This document shows positions 50,467-58,292 of a stretch of DNA of 64,000 bases, piece by piece (positions within the stretch are counted from its first letter, which is position 1; the number at the start of each line of letters is the position of its first letter). The stretch comes from an uncultured Chloroflexales bacterium (GTDB lineage: Bacteria > Chloroflexota > Chloroflexia > Chloroflexales > Chloroflexaceae), in the NCBI GenBank assembly GCA_937902315.1, contig CALGUG010000039.1, forward strand, positions 62,001-126,000. The letters run 5' to 3'. The notes beneath the pieces were generated by a model, which had not been told where the DNA came from, searched no databases, and was given only the letters and a program-made list of their open reading frames with translations. Made by a program: the position numbers and the translations under genes.

Positions 50467-52005
50467 ATGGAACAAAAAAGTATTTATCCCTTGAGCCAAC
50501 TGCTCAAACACTTGCCTACCGCTCGGCTGCTCGGTTCGGACAGCCAACCGATCAGCGGGGTGGCCTACGACTCGCGCAAAGTGCAGCCCGGCGATCTGTT
50601 CGTGGCGATTCGCGGCACGCACACCGACGGCCATCGCTACATCGCCAACGCCCTCGAGCGCGGTGCCAGCGCCGTGGCAGTCGATGAGCGCTACTGGGAT
50701 GCAAGCAGCACCGCTACGCTGAAGGTACCGATCGTAATCTTGCCCAATAGCTTGGTAGCGCTTTCGCCGCTGGCCGCCGCCTTCTACAACTACCCAGGGC
50801 GCGAGCTCAAGGTGGTCGGCATTACGGGCACCAAGGGCAAAACCACAACGACCTCGCTGACGAGCCGTGTGCTCGACTCGCGCTATAACACGGGCATGAT
50901 CGGCACGCTCGATTTCAAGATCGGCGCGCGCCAGTGGGCCAACAAGACCCGCCAGAGCACGCCCGAAGCGCTCGAGATCCAGCAGATGCTGCGCGAGATG
51001 GTGCAGGCCAAGTGCGACTACGCCGTGATCGAAGCGACCTCGCACGCGCTCTCGGCCAACTGGAACCGCTTGGGCGACTGCGACTTCGACGTCGCGGTCT
51101 TCACCAACGTGACCCACGAACACCTCGATTACCACGGCTCGGTCGAGCAGTACCGCCGCGATAAAGCGCGCCTGTTCGAAGCTTTGGGCCAGAGCAGCAA
51201 CCGCGAACCGTGGGCGATCGTGAACGCCGACGATCCCTACCATCAGCTCTTCTACGATGCCGCGCCCAGCCACGCCCGCCGTTTCAGTTTTGCGCTCAAA
51301 GCGCAGGCCGATCTGCGCGCCGAAGCGATCGAGGCCACACCCAGCGGTACGCGCGCCGTCTTGCACTCGCCTTGGGGCAGCGCGCCGATCGCTCTGCGTC
51401 TGCCGGGCATCTTCAATCTGGTCAACAGCCTAGCTGCCATCAGCGTCGGCCTCAGCCAAGGCATCGAGCTCGAAACCTGTATCGCCGCTCTGGAAGCGGT
51501 TGAGGGCGTGCGCGGCCGTATGCAGCCTGTCGATCTGGGCCAGCCCTTCGCCGTGATCGTTGACTACGCCCACAACCCCGACTCCTTCGAGCAGGTGATG
51601 AGCATGCTGCGCCCGCTGACCAAGGGCCGTATCATCGCTCTGTTTGGCAGCGCTGGCGAGCGTGACCGCGCTAAACGCCCGATGCAGGGCGCTATCGCAG
51701 CTCGCTACTGCGACTACCTGGTGCTGAGCGACGAAGATCCGCGCGCCGAAGATCGCTACGCCATTTTGGAAGAGATCGCCGCCGGAGCCGAGCAAGAGGG
51801 TAAACGTCAGGGCAGCGGCTATGTCTGCATCGCCGACCGACGCGAGGCTGTGCAACACGCCCTGGCCTACGCCCAGCCGGACGACTTGGTGCTGCTCTTG
51901 GGCAAAGGCCACGAGAGCACGATCCAGTACGACGGTTACGACATGGAGTGGAATGAGGCGGAGGAGGCCGAGAAGGCGCTGCGCGCGCTCGGCTACGGCA
52001 AGTAG
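50467..52005 (+). CDS. murE: UDP-N-acetylmuramyl-tripeptide synthetase (MurE-like)
   Basis: Mur ligase (512 aa) adding the third residue to UDP-MurNAc-L-Ala-D-Glu. The N-terminal domain has AYDSRKVQPGDLFVAIRG. The ATP loop is GITGTKGKTTTTS near residue 121. FTNVTHEHLDYHGS and VDYAHNPDSFEQVM are Mur ligase motifs. The specificity loop reads DEDPRAED in place of the DNPRxED seen in meso-diaminopimelate enzymes. It may use another diamino acid such as ornithine, which would fit known Chloroflexi peptidoglycan. I chose ATG 50467; a TTG at 50449 is the frame's first start. It is the last gene of the envelope operon. Confidence 0.9.
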   Translation: MEQKSIYPLSQLLKHLPTARLLGSDSQPISGVAYDSRKVQPGDLFVAIRGTHTDGHRYIANALERGASAVAVDERYWDASSTATLKVPIVILPNSLVALSPLAAAFYNYPGRELKVVGITGTKGKTTTTSLTSRVLDSRYNTGMIGTLDFKIGARQWANKTRQSTPEALEIQQMLREMVQAKCDYAVIEATSHALSANWNRLGDCDFDVAVFTNVTHEHLDYHGSVEQYRRDKARLFEALGQSSNREPWAIVNADDPYHQLFYDAAPSHARRFSFALKAQADLRAEAIEATPSGTRAVLHSPWGSAPIALRLPGIFNLVNSLAAISVGLSQGIELETCIAALEAVEGVRGRMQPVDLGQPFAVIVDYAHNPDSFEQVMSMLRPLTKGRIIALFGSAGERDRAKRPMQGAIAARYCDYLVLSDEDPRAEDRYAILEEIAAGAEQEGKRQGSGYVCIADRREAVQHALAYAQPDDLVLLLGKGHESTIQYDGYDMEWNEAEEAEKALRALGYGK

Positions 52006-52018
52006 CAGCGCTGAGGGA

Positions 52019-52043
52019 TGGGGAGGAGCTTGCGCCCTCCCCA
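52019..52043. terminator. Hairpin between convergent genes
   Basis: TGGGGAGG (52019-52026) pairs with CCTCCCCA (52036-52043). There is no clear T-tract. It probably ends the murE operon and/or the converging DUF1684 gene. Confidence 0.55.
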
Positions 52044-52053
52044 CTTGATCTGC

Positions 52054-52893
52054 TTAGTGTTGAGGTCCGTTATAGGTCTCGCCCGCTTCGATGCGCAGGT
52101 TGATGCGATTCTGGGCCGAAGGCAGCGGACAGGTGGCGTAGTCGGTAAAAGCGCAGGGCGGGCTGACGGCGCGGTTAAAGTCTAAGATCACCTTGCCGTC
52201 TGCGTCGGGCGCGCTAGTGTAGAGGAAGCGCGAGGCGCCGTAGGTTTCGTGGCCCGCCGTCGCATCGCGGAAGACGATGAACAGGCCGTTTTTGCTGGCC
52301 GACGAGACCTCGAGCGCGATGCTCTGGCCGTGCAGCTCGAAGTGTACCTCGCCCGGGCATTGCTCCTCACTGACATCGCCGAGCACATTGACGATCTGGC
52401 GCACTTTGGGCGTCGGATAGCTGATGTAGCGTCCTTCGATCACGTAGCTTTCGTCGACGGGAAACCATGTGCGCCCTTTGAAATTGCGCCGAGCATGGCT
52501 CTGTTTGTCGCGCAGACGCACGCCGATCCGCTCGCCGCGCTGCATCACAAAGAAGCTGACCTCGCCGATGCTGAACAGATCGGGCGAATCCATCGTTTGC
52601 AGGTTGATCTCGGTCGCTTCGTTTACGGCCCGACCGTTGAGCAGCAGTGGGCTGCCTTCGACCGGCAGGTAGCTGACGCGTTTGCCCTCACGCCGCAGAT
52701 AACCCAGCAGCGCCGGTGCATCACCGGGCACGATCACGCTGCACTCTTCGGAGGCACCGATGCTATTGTCGCCCTCTTCCAGCCAGAACAGGCCGGCAAC
52801 CGTGAGCCAGCCATCGTCGGCGCGCAGCTTGGCCTCGGCCTCCGCCCGCCACGCCTCGATCTCGGCCTGATACGTGCTAGTAACTATTGACAT
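52054..52893 (-). CDS. DUF1684 family protein
   Basis: A 279-aa protein of the DUF1684 family, a beta-rich fold of unknown function. Typical segments are WRAEAEAKLRADDGWLTVAGLFWLEEGDN near the start, RDKQSHARRNFKGRTWFPVDESYVIEGRY in the middle, and DFNRAVSPPCAFTDYATCPLPSAQNRINLRIEAGE at the C-terminus. I chose ATG 52893, with AAAGGG upstream. The frame continues to 53397 but that part overlaps the divergent acetyltransferase gene and is not coding. No signal peptide. Function unknown. Confidence 0.87.
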   Translation of the reverse strand: MSIVTSTYQAEIEAWRAEAEAKLRADDGWLTVAGLFWLEEGDNSIGASEECSVIVPGDAPALLGYLRREGKRVSYLPVEGSPLLLNGRAVNEATEINLQTMDSPDLFSIGEVSFFVMQRGERIGVRLRDKQSHARRNFKGRTWFPVDESYVIEGRYISYPTPKVRQIVNVLGDVSEEQCPGEVHFELHGQSIALEVSSASKNGLFIVFRDATAGHETYGASRFLYTSAPDADGKVILDFNRAVSPPCAFTDYATCPLPSAQNRINLRIEAGETYNGPQH

Positions 52894-53007
52894 AACGAAC
52901 CCTTTGGTAAAAGTGGATAAAGTGGATAAATTGGACTCGCATACTATACTACTCTCCAACGCGCTTCCCGTCAAAATTGTCGACGCTGAATAGAAAAAGG
53001 AGAAGTT

Positions 53008-53292
53008 GTGGAAGCCGAAAACATTATTCATAATACAGACGAGCGGCGTTTTGAGCTTCAGATCGGCAGCGATCGCGCTGTAGCCGAATATGAACTGTCG
53101 GCGAATCGCATGCTGCTGACCCACACCTACGTACCGCCTCACCTGCGCGGCCAAGGCATCGCGGGCAAGGTCGTCAAAGCCGCGCTCGACTATGCCCGCC
53201 AAGCCGGTCTCCAAGTTGTGCCAATCTGCCCCTATGTTCACACCTACATTCTGCGCCATCGCGAATACCAAGACCTTGTGACGCAACTGTAA
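53008..53292 (+). CDS. Small GNAT-type acetyltransferase (YjdJ/NATD1-like)
   Basis: A 94-aa minimal GNAT protein. LTHTYVPPHLRGQGIAGKVVKAALDYARQ contains the acetyl-CoA-binding R/Q-x-x-G-x-G/A loop (RGQGIAG), and VPICPYVHTYILRHREYQDLV is the conserved C-terminal part of the YjdJ/NATD1 group. The start is GTG at 53008, with AAGGAG upstream. It is divergent from the DUF1684 gene, with 114 bp between them. Substrate unknown. Confidence 0.88.
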   Translation: MEAENIIHNTDERRFELQIGSDRAVAEYELSANRMLLTHTYVPPHLRGQGIAGKVVKAALDYARQAGLQVVPICPYVHTYILRHREYQDLVTQL

Positions 53293-53308
53293 GTCTGAGA
53301 GCAGCAGA

Positions 53309-53345
53309 AGGAGCCTTCCCTGTTGTGGAAGGCTCCTCCCTTTTT
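53309..53345 (+). terminator. Intrinsic terminator after the GNAT gene
   Basis: AGGAGCCTTCC (53309-53319) pairs with GGAAGGCTCCT (53327-53337). TTTTT follows after CCC. Confidence 0.9.
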
Positions 53346-53359
53346 CAGCCTGTGCGTTT

Positions 53360-53648
53360 TCAGGCGGAGAGGCTTCTAGCCCCCATGCGCTCCTCACCGC
53401 GTCCGCCTCCGGCTATCAGAGTCCCGCCCAACAAACGAGGGCTGTAGCGGCGCTCGCACCTTGTACAGAGCCCGCTCGTTCTACACTTCCTCAAAACAAA
53501 TCTGCTAAAAGACGTGTTCTCTTTCAGCGTAGGTAAACGAAAACCGGGGGAAAGAGTTGAGAGAGACATGTTCCACTCTGCCGAAGGCCAGATAAAAAGC
53601 AATGCGGATTTGCGTGTCTATATGACTTTATTCAAGTTTAAAGTCATA
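53360..53648. repeat. Dispersed repeat with both motifs, ending in TATGACTTTA palindrome
   Basis: The forward core (CGCGTCCGCCTCCGGCTATC) lies near 53399-53418. The reverse second motif is at 53570-53589, then a GCGGATTTG remnant. TATGACTTTA (53621-53630) and its exact complement (53639-53648) follow, overlapping the 3' end of the TSUP gene. It fills the convergent gap. Confidence 0.7.
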
Positions 53649-54408
53649 AAATCACCAGGCCATTCGCCACCAACAGCACACAGCCCAGCACAAACACAAA
53701 GCTGGCGAAGCTCGTTCGCAGCTGTTTGGGCGAGATACGTTGGCTGATCTGGCTGCCCATCAATAGCCCAAAGATGCCGCTCGCTACAAACACGCCGATC
53801 AAGGGCCAAGGCTGCTGCCCGTCGCTGAGGTGGCCGAGCAGGCCGGCCAAGCTGTTGATCGCGATCACGACCAGCGAGGAGCCGACCGCGTCCTGCATGC
53901 GCATACCGAGCAGCAGCACCAGAGCCGGAACGATCAAGAAGCCGCCGCCGACCCCCAGAAAGCCCGTCAAGAAGCCGACGCCTGCGCCGCCCAGCGCGAC
54001 CTTCCACCAAACGACACGCTGCTGATCTGTGTTCACTTTCGGGCCGCCTCGTAGCATGCTCGCCGCGATTACAAGCATCAGAAGCGCGAAGCAGATCATC
54101 AGCAGTGTGTCGGGCAGGCGTTGCGAGAGGTGGGCACCCAGATAGGCGGCCGGTATGCCGAGCGCGCCGAAGAGCAGCGCTTGCTTCCATTTGACGTGGC
54201 CGCTGCGGGCATGCATCCAGGTGCCGATCAGCGCGTTGCTGCCGACGATAATCAGCGATGTGGCGAGAGCGGAGTGCGGGCTTTGGCCCAGAACGTAGAC
54301 CAACACCGGCACGGTCAAGATCGAACCGCCCCCGCCCAGCATCCCTAGCGCCAAGCCGATCAAGACGCCGAACAGGGGCGCTAACACAAGGTTGAGGCCG
54401 CTTAGCAT
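53644..54408 (-). CDS. TSUP/TauE family sulfite or sulfur-compound exporter
   Basis: Membrane protein (254 aa) of the TSUP (TauE/SafE) family with about eight hydrophobic segments. The two internal repeats show GLALGMLGGGGSILTVPVLVYVLG and GFLTGFLGVGGGFLIVPALVLLLGM. I chose ATG 54408, with GGAG 8 nt upstream and an overlap of 7 nt with the rhodanese gene. It is the last gene of a sulfide/persulfide operon, so export of sulfite or thiosulfate is the likely role. Confidence 0.9.
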   Translation of the reverse strand: MLSGLNLVLAPLFGVLIGLALGMLGGGGSILTVPVLVYVLGQSPHSALATSLIIVGSNALIGTWMHARSGHVKWKQALLFGALGIPAAYLGAHLSQRLPDTLLMICFALLMLVIAASMLRGGPKVNTDQQRVVWWKVALGGAGVGFLTGFLGVGGGFLIVPALVLLLGMRMQDAVGSSLVVIAINSLAGLLGHLSDGQQPWPLIGVFVASGIFGLLMGSQISQRISPKQLRTSFASFVFVLGCVLLVANGLVIL

Positions 54409-54746
54409 TCCGAGTGCTCCAGCGGCAACTGCAGTCGGCTCCACTCCAGCAGGCCGCCCCGCATATTGACGGCATCGAACCCCGCTGCGATCAGCTGGGC
54501 CGTCGCCGTGGCCGAGCGCTTGCCCGAACGGCAGCTCACGTAGATCGGACGGTCTTTCGGAAGCTTAGCCAACGCTTGCCCAAGCGATCCCAAAGGGATG
54601 AGCTTGCTGTTGGGAATGTGACCCTCGCGGTACTCGTTCGGCTCGCGCACATCGAGCACAAAGGTGTCGCTCTGCTCGCGCTGCCGTTTGAAGAGCTCGA
54701 AGGCTTCGATCTCGGGAATGCTGTTGTTCTGTGATGTATCGGACAT
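54402..54746 (-). CDS. Rhodanese-like sulfurtransferase
   Basis: Single-domain rhodanese (114 aa). The active-site loop is CRSGKRS, with Cys near residue 86, and LDVREPNEYREGHIPNSKLIPLG is the family start. It probably transfers sulfane sulfur between the CstB-like enzyme and acceptors. It starts 9 bp after the upstream stop and overlaps the exporter gene. Confidence 0.93.
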   Translation of the reverse strand: MSDTSQNNSIPEIEAFELFKRQREQSDTFVLDVREPNEYREGHIPNSKLIPLGSLGQALAKLPKDRPIYVSCRSGKRSATATAQLIAAGFDAVNMRGGLLEWSRLQLPLEHSEC

Positions 54747-54755
54747 TCTTTCCTC

Positions 54756-56153
54756 TTAATGCGTCTCCACAGGGAGTCCGGCCGCCTGCCAAGCCTTGAT
54801 GCCTCCCTGAAGCAGACTGATCTGGCTGTGCCCAGCCGCCGAAAGCAGACTGCTCGCGATCGCGGCGCGCCCGCCTCCGGCGCAATAGACCAGCAACTCT
54901 TGTTGCGGCAGCTCGTTCAGGCGCTTGGGCAGCTCGCCCAAGGGGATGTGCAGGCTTTCGGCGATGTGGCCTTGCTGATACTCGTCGAGGTTGCGCACAT
55001 CGAGCGGGATGTAGCCGTTGAGCTGCTTGTTTTCCTGCGGATTATAGCTTGAGATCCGCTCCAGCGCTTCGGGCCACTGCTCGATGACCGTGCTATCCCA
55101 GAGCTGAACCACCCGATCGCTGCCGATCAATCGTAGCAAGTAAATGGCCTCTTGTTGTTGCTGCGGCTCGCCGATCAAGCCGATGGCTTTATCGGCGCTG
55201 GTGAACCAGCCCGCCCAGCTCAGGAAGCTCTCGTTCAGGGGCAGGTTGATACTACCTGCGATATGGCCTTGCAGGAACTGCTCGGCTGGGCGCAGGTCGA
55301 TCACTTGAAGCTGATCGGCCAAAGCCTCGGCGAGGCTCTGCACGCTGCCGCGCTCGGCTTGGGCTAGGCTGGCTAAGGGCGCTGGGCCGAGCTTGTTTTC
55401 GCGCTTCATGGTCGCGAAGTAGGGCGGCGGAGCGGGCTGGCCGTGCAAGACCTCCTTAACGAAGCGCTCTTCGTCTGCGATGGAGAAGCCCCAGTTTGTG
55501 CGCAGCTCGTAGCCGAGCGTCGACTGTGGGATAGCGCCAAGTGCGCGCCCGCAGACGCTGCCTGCGCCGTGGCCCGGCCAGATCTGCACGAACTCTGGCA
55601 GGGAGCGCAAGCGCTGCAGCGCATGGAAGAGTTTGTGCGCGCCCTCCACGCTCGAGCCGACGACGCCCGCGGCCTTCTCCAAAAGATCGGGGCGGCCCAC
55701 ATCGCCCACGAACAGCAGATCGCCCGTACAGACGCCGATCGGCAGATCGCTGTTGGCGCCGTCGCTCACCACAAAGACCATATGCTCTGGGGTGTGGCCC
55801 GGAGTGTGCAGCGCTTCGACCCTGATATTACCGACCTTGAAGCGGTCGCCGTCGTGTAAGAGGATGGCCTTGCTCTCGGCCGCGTAGGCGTACTTCCAAT
55901 CGGGAGTGCCCTCGTCAGAGAGATAGAGCTGCGCACCTGTGCGGGCGGCCAGCTCGCGCGCCCCCGAGATAAAGTCGGCGTGGATGTGAGTCTCGGTTAT
56001 GGCCGTGATCCGTAGCCCTTCGCGCTCCGCCAGTTCGATATAGCGCTCGATCTCGCGGGTGGGATCGACGACCAGCGCTTCGCCCGTGGCTGGGCAGGCG
56101 ATGAAGTAGCTGGCTTGCGCCAGTTGGTCGTTATAGATTTGACGGAAGAACAT
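54756..56153 (-). CDS. CstB-like persulfide dioxygenase with two rhodanese domains
   Basis: Fusion enzyme (465 aa). Residues 1-240 are a metallo-beta-lactamase/ETHE1-type persulfide dioxygenase with THIHADFISGARELA (metal-binding HxHxDH-type motif in its ETHE1 form), HTPGHTPEHMVF and WPGHGAG. About 255-350 is a rhodanese-like domain with no catalytic Cys (YLLRLIGSDRVVQLWD). About 370-460 is an active-looking rhodanese with YCAGGGRAAIASSLL. This is the order known for CstB. It should oxidise persulfide to sulfite or thiosulfate in the cytoplasm. It is in an operon with two other rhodaneses and a TSUP exporter. Confidence 0.92.
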   Translation of the reverse strand: MFFRQIYNDQLAQASYFIACPATGEALVVDPTREIERYIELAEREGLRITAITETHIHADFISGARELAARTGAQLYLSDEGTPDWKYAYAAESKAILLHDGDRFKVGNIRVEALHTPGHTPEHMVFVVSDGANSDLPIGVCTGDLLFVGDVGRPDLLEKAAGVVGSSVEGAHKLFHALQRLRSLPEFVQIWPGHGAGSVCGRALGAIPQSTLGYELRTNWGFSIADEERFVKEVLHGQPAPPPYFATMKRENKLGPAPLASLAQAERGSVQSLAEALADQLQVIDLRPAEQFLQGHIAGSINLPLNESFLSWAGWFTSADKAIGLIGEPQQQQEAIYLLRLIGSDRVVQLWDSTVIEQWPEALERISSYNPQENKQLNGYIPLDVRNLDEYQQGHIAESLHIPLGELPKRLNELPQQELLVYCAGGGRAAIASSLLSAAGHSQISLLQGGIKAWQAAGLPVETH

Positions 56154-56182
56154 CGTTCACTCCTTGTATCTTCAAACAGTCT

Positions 56183-56752
56183 CTATTCGGCGGCCAAGCG
56201 CTTCTTCAGCGTTCCGATATCGCAGGTCGCATCCTGGTTGTAGGGCAGCTTGCAGAGAAGAAATGCCAACCCGCAGAAGTTGGTCAGCGCCGAGAAGGTC
56301 AGCCCTGCGCCGACGAAGGCCGCGATCAGCAGCATCGGCTTCCAGAACAGGCTAGCGATAACACTCAGCAACACCAGACTTCCCGCCAAGCCGCGCACTT
56401 GGCGTTCCAAGCTCCAGCGCTGTTTGCCGCGCACCACCGGTTTGCCCATGCTGCTCCAGCGCGCGACGCCGCCCTCGAGGATGTGCAGGTTTGTAAACGA
56501 GGCGCCGCGCAGAATGCGCTCGGCTTGCTGGGCGCGCGCACCGCTTTGGCAGACGATGATCAGCGGAACATTCAAATAGTCGCGCAGTTCCTCGCAGTGC
56601 TTGGGCAGCAGGTCGAGCGGCAGGTTGAAACTGCCCTCGATATGCACGCTCTCAAACTCGGCGGGCGTGCGCACATCTATCAGCTTGAAGCTTGCTCCCT
56701 CCTTGATCAAGTTCTCAACTGTTTCGACATTCAAAAAGCTTGGATGCGACAT
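56183..56752 (-). CDS. Rhodanese-DUF2892 membrane protein
   Basis: A 189-aa protein. Residues 1-105 are a rhodanese domain with active Cys in CQSGARAQQAERIL. Residues about 115-175 are a DUF2892-type segment with two membrane helices (GLAGSLVLLSVIASLF, PMLLIAAFVGAGLTFSAL) and a terminal Cys-containing tail (NFCGLAFLLCKLPYNQ). ATG 56752 has AAAGGA at 7 nt. It is the first gene of the sulfur operon and may present sulfane sulfur at the membrane. Confidence 0.9.
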   Translation of the reverse strand: MSHPSFLNVETVENLIKEGASFKLIDVRTPAEFESVHIEGSFNLPLDLLPKHCEELRDYLNVPLIIVCQSGARAQQAERILRGASFTNLHILEGGVARWSSMGKPVVRGKQRWSLERQVRGLAGSLVLLSVIASLFWKPMLLIAAFVGAGLTFSALTNFCGLAFLLCKLPYNQDATCDIGTLKKRLAAE

Positions 56753-56839
56753 GTACAATCCTTTCAGCACAATGGTGAGAAACTTGTTTCACTCCTTCGT
56801 TCACCACTTCGATGAAGATCGGAGCGTTTTGGTTACAAG

Positions 56840-56995
56840 CGAGAGCGGGGCGCTGGAAGACGACGAGGAGCGTTGCGCTGCAACGCTCCTCGCAAGCCCT
56901 TGTTTGTTGGGCGAGATGTTTAGTAGCCGGAGGCGGACGCGCTAAGGATCGAATGGGAGCTAGAAGCCTCTCCGCCAAAAGCATAGGCAGGCGAA
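56840..56995 (-). repeat. Dispersed repeat, reverse copy
   Basis: The reverse core is at 56923-56943 (GTAGCCGGAGGCGGACGCGC), preceded by TGTTTGTTGGGCGAGATG and followed by GGGAGCTAGAAGCCTCTCCGCC. It fills the gap between the anti-sigma gene and the sulfur operon, and faces the forward copy at 53.4 kb. Confidence 0.7.
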
Positions 56996-57004
56996 TGGGT
57001 CGCG

Positions 57005-57259
57005 CTAGCTTTTGCAGATCTGCTTCTGCTTGATAAAGCGGCGCAGACGCTCTTCGACTGCGTGGGGCAGGGCGGGGTTGTGCTCGTCGAGCCGATGGTA
57101 GAGCTCGAGGGTTTGGCGCAGACTCTCGAAGAAGCTGCGGCAACTCTCGCATTCGCATAGATGGACCTCGAGCTGGGCGCGCGCCTCGGGCGACAACTCG
57201 TCGTCGAGCAGGGCATTGAGCAGCTCGTACAACTGAAACTGTTCTGCTTGGCTGTGCAT
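57005..57259 (-). CDS. Zinc-finger (ZAS) anti-sigma factor
   Basis: A small cytoplasmic anti-sigma factor (84 aa). The ZAS motif HLCECESC (Hx3Cx2C) near residue 32 binds zinc and is thiol-sensitive in related proteins. The C-terminal helix is basic and there is no membrane segment. Of two ATGs, 57259 has GGAG at 7 nt. It starts in the stop region of the ECF sigma gene, a typical coupled pair. Confidence 0.87.
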   Translation of the reverse strand: MHSQAEQFQLYELLNALLDDELSPEARAQLEVHLCECESCRSFFESLRQTLELYHRLDEHNPALPHAVEERLRRFIKQKQICKS

Positions 57260-57261
57260 AG

Positions 57262-57864
57262 TCATTCTCCTCGAAGATAGTTGGCTAACAGGTCGCGTAG
57301 GCGCAGACGGGCGCGATGCAGGCGCACCTTGACCGCGCTGAGGCCGATCCCTAGACTGGCGGCGGTCTCCTCTGTACTGAAGCCTTCCAGCTCGCGTAAG
57401 ACGAAGACGAGCCGCAGACTCTCGGGCAGCTGCTGCAGGGCAGCCTCGAGTTGCTGACGCAGCTCTTCGTCGAGCACAGCCAACGACGGGTTCTCGGGCC
57501 ACTCTTGCGGCTGATAGGTCAGGTTGTCGGGGCTGAGGCTATCGGCCAAGTCGTCGAGCGAGTGGCGCTGAGCTTTCTGCTTGCGCAGGCGCATCAAAGC
57601 CTCGTTTGTGGTGATGCGATACAGCCAAGTCGCTAAACTGCTGCGCCCCTCGAATTCGGCGACCTTTTCGCAGGCGCGGATAAAGCTCATCTGCAAAACG
57701 CCTTCGGCCTCGTCGGGGTCGCCGACCAAGCGCAGGGCCTGGGCATACATCTGAGGCGCGAAGTGCTTAAACATACAGGTGCAAGCGTCGCTTTCTCCCC
57801 TTCGCAAGCCCTCGAGCAGGGCTTTTTCGTCTTCGTAGATGCTGAGATCGATCTGAAGCGGCAC
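57262..57864 (-). CDS. ECF RNA polymerase sigma factor
   Basis: RpoE-type ECF sigma factor (200 aa). Region 2 reads GVLQMSFIRACEKVAEFEGRSSLATWLYRITTNEALMRLRK and region 4 reads LPESLRLVFVLRELEGFSTEETAASLGIGLSAVKVRLHRARLRLRDLL. The start is GTG at 57864, with AGAGGAG upstream. It is paired with the ZAS anti-sigma. Being upstream of and co-oriented with the persulfide operon, it may control a thiol/sulfur stress response. That is inference from position. Confidence 0.93.
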   Translation of the reverse strand: MPLQIDLSIYEDEKALLEGLRRGESDACTCMFKHFAPQMYAQALRLVGDPDEAEGVLQMSFIRACEKVAEFEGRSSLATWLYRITTNEALMRLRKQKAQRHSLDDLADSLSPDNLTYQPQEWPENPSLAVLDEELRQQLEAALQQLPESLRLVFVLRELEGFSTEETAASLGIGLSAVKVRLHRARLRLRDLLANYLRGE

Positions 57865-58006
57865 GATAATCTACTCCTCTGCCAATTGGCATACATTGAC
57901 CTATCTGTAGAGAGATGCGAATCGAAGGCTTTCGGTTACATATTGTGGCTATATGACCTTTATCAACAAAGCATTCAGAAAAAACAGAATCAGTCCAAAG
58001 ACTGGC

Positions 58007-58036
58007 TTGACACGTCTAGCGAGCGTGTGTTAGTCT
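58007..58036 (+). promoter_or_regulatory. Promoter of the ABC-F leader
   Basis: A perfect TTGACA (58007-58012), an 18-bp spacer, and TAGTCT (58031-58036), followed 37 bp later by the leader ORF. Confidence 0.65.
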
Positions 58037-58073
58037 ACGGAGGAGTATTCGCTGAGGTTTAGAGGAGTGGTTT

Positions 58074-58175
58074 ATGTTCTGGGATAGCTTCAACAACACA
58101 TGGCGGAGCCATATCTCGGCCACTCTGCGCGCAAAACATAGGATCACTGTGTCTTGCGCGCCCTTGCAAAACTAA
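58074..58175 (+). CDS. Putative 33-aa leader peptide upstream of ABC-F gene
   Basis: A short ORF beginning ATG TTC TGG GAT, with AGAGGAG 6-7 nt upstream and a promoter before it. The product (MFWDSFNNTW...) has no recognised family. Its 3' end overlaps a GCGCGCAA/TTGCGCGC stem (58129-58161 region) and ends 26 nt before a strong terminator that precedes the ABC-F gene. The arrangement matches ribosome-mediated attenuation leaders known for antibiotic-responsive ABC-F genes. Translation and function are inferred. Confidence 0.55.
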   Translation: MFWDSFNNTWRSHISATLRAKHRITVSCAPLQN

Positions 58176-58200
58176 ACCTCACTTTTTGATAGCTGTTTGC

Positions 58201-58240
58201 AAACGTCGCGAGCCAGTGCGGTTTCGCGACGTTTTTTATT
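58201..58240 (+). terminator. Intrinsic terminator/attenuator before ABC-F gene
   Basis: AAACGTCGCGA (58201-58211) pairs with TCGCGACGTTT (58224-58234), an 11-bp perfect stem, followed by TTT-ATT. It lies between the leader ORF and the ABC-F start. Confidence 0.88.
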
Positions 58241-58292
58241 TGCCTAGCCGTCTGGCCGCTCTTTGCAGACTGATGAGAGCAGAGAAAGAACG

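Noticed and set aside
52910..52935. Direct repeats of GTGGATAAA between the DUF1684 and GNAT genes
   Set aside because: Only two complete units plus a partial third in an AT-rich promoter gap. They could be a regulator site but are too short to claim.
52894..53397. N-terminal extension of the DUF1684 frame by 168 codons
   Set aside because: The extension overlaps the divergent GNAT gene and the intergenic promoter. The DUF1684 homology and ribosome-binding site place the start at 52893.
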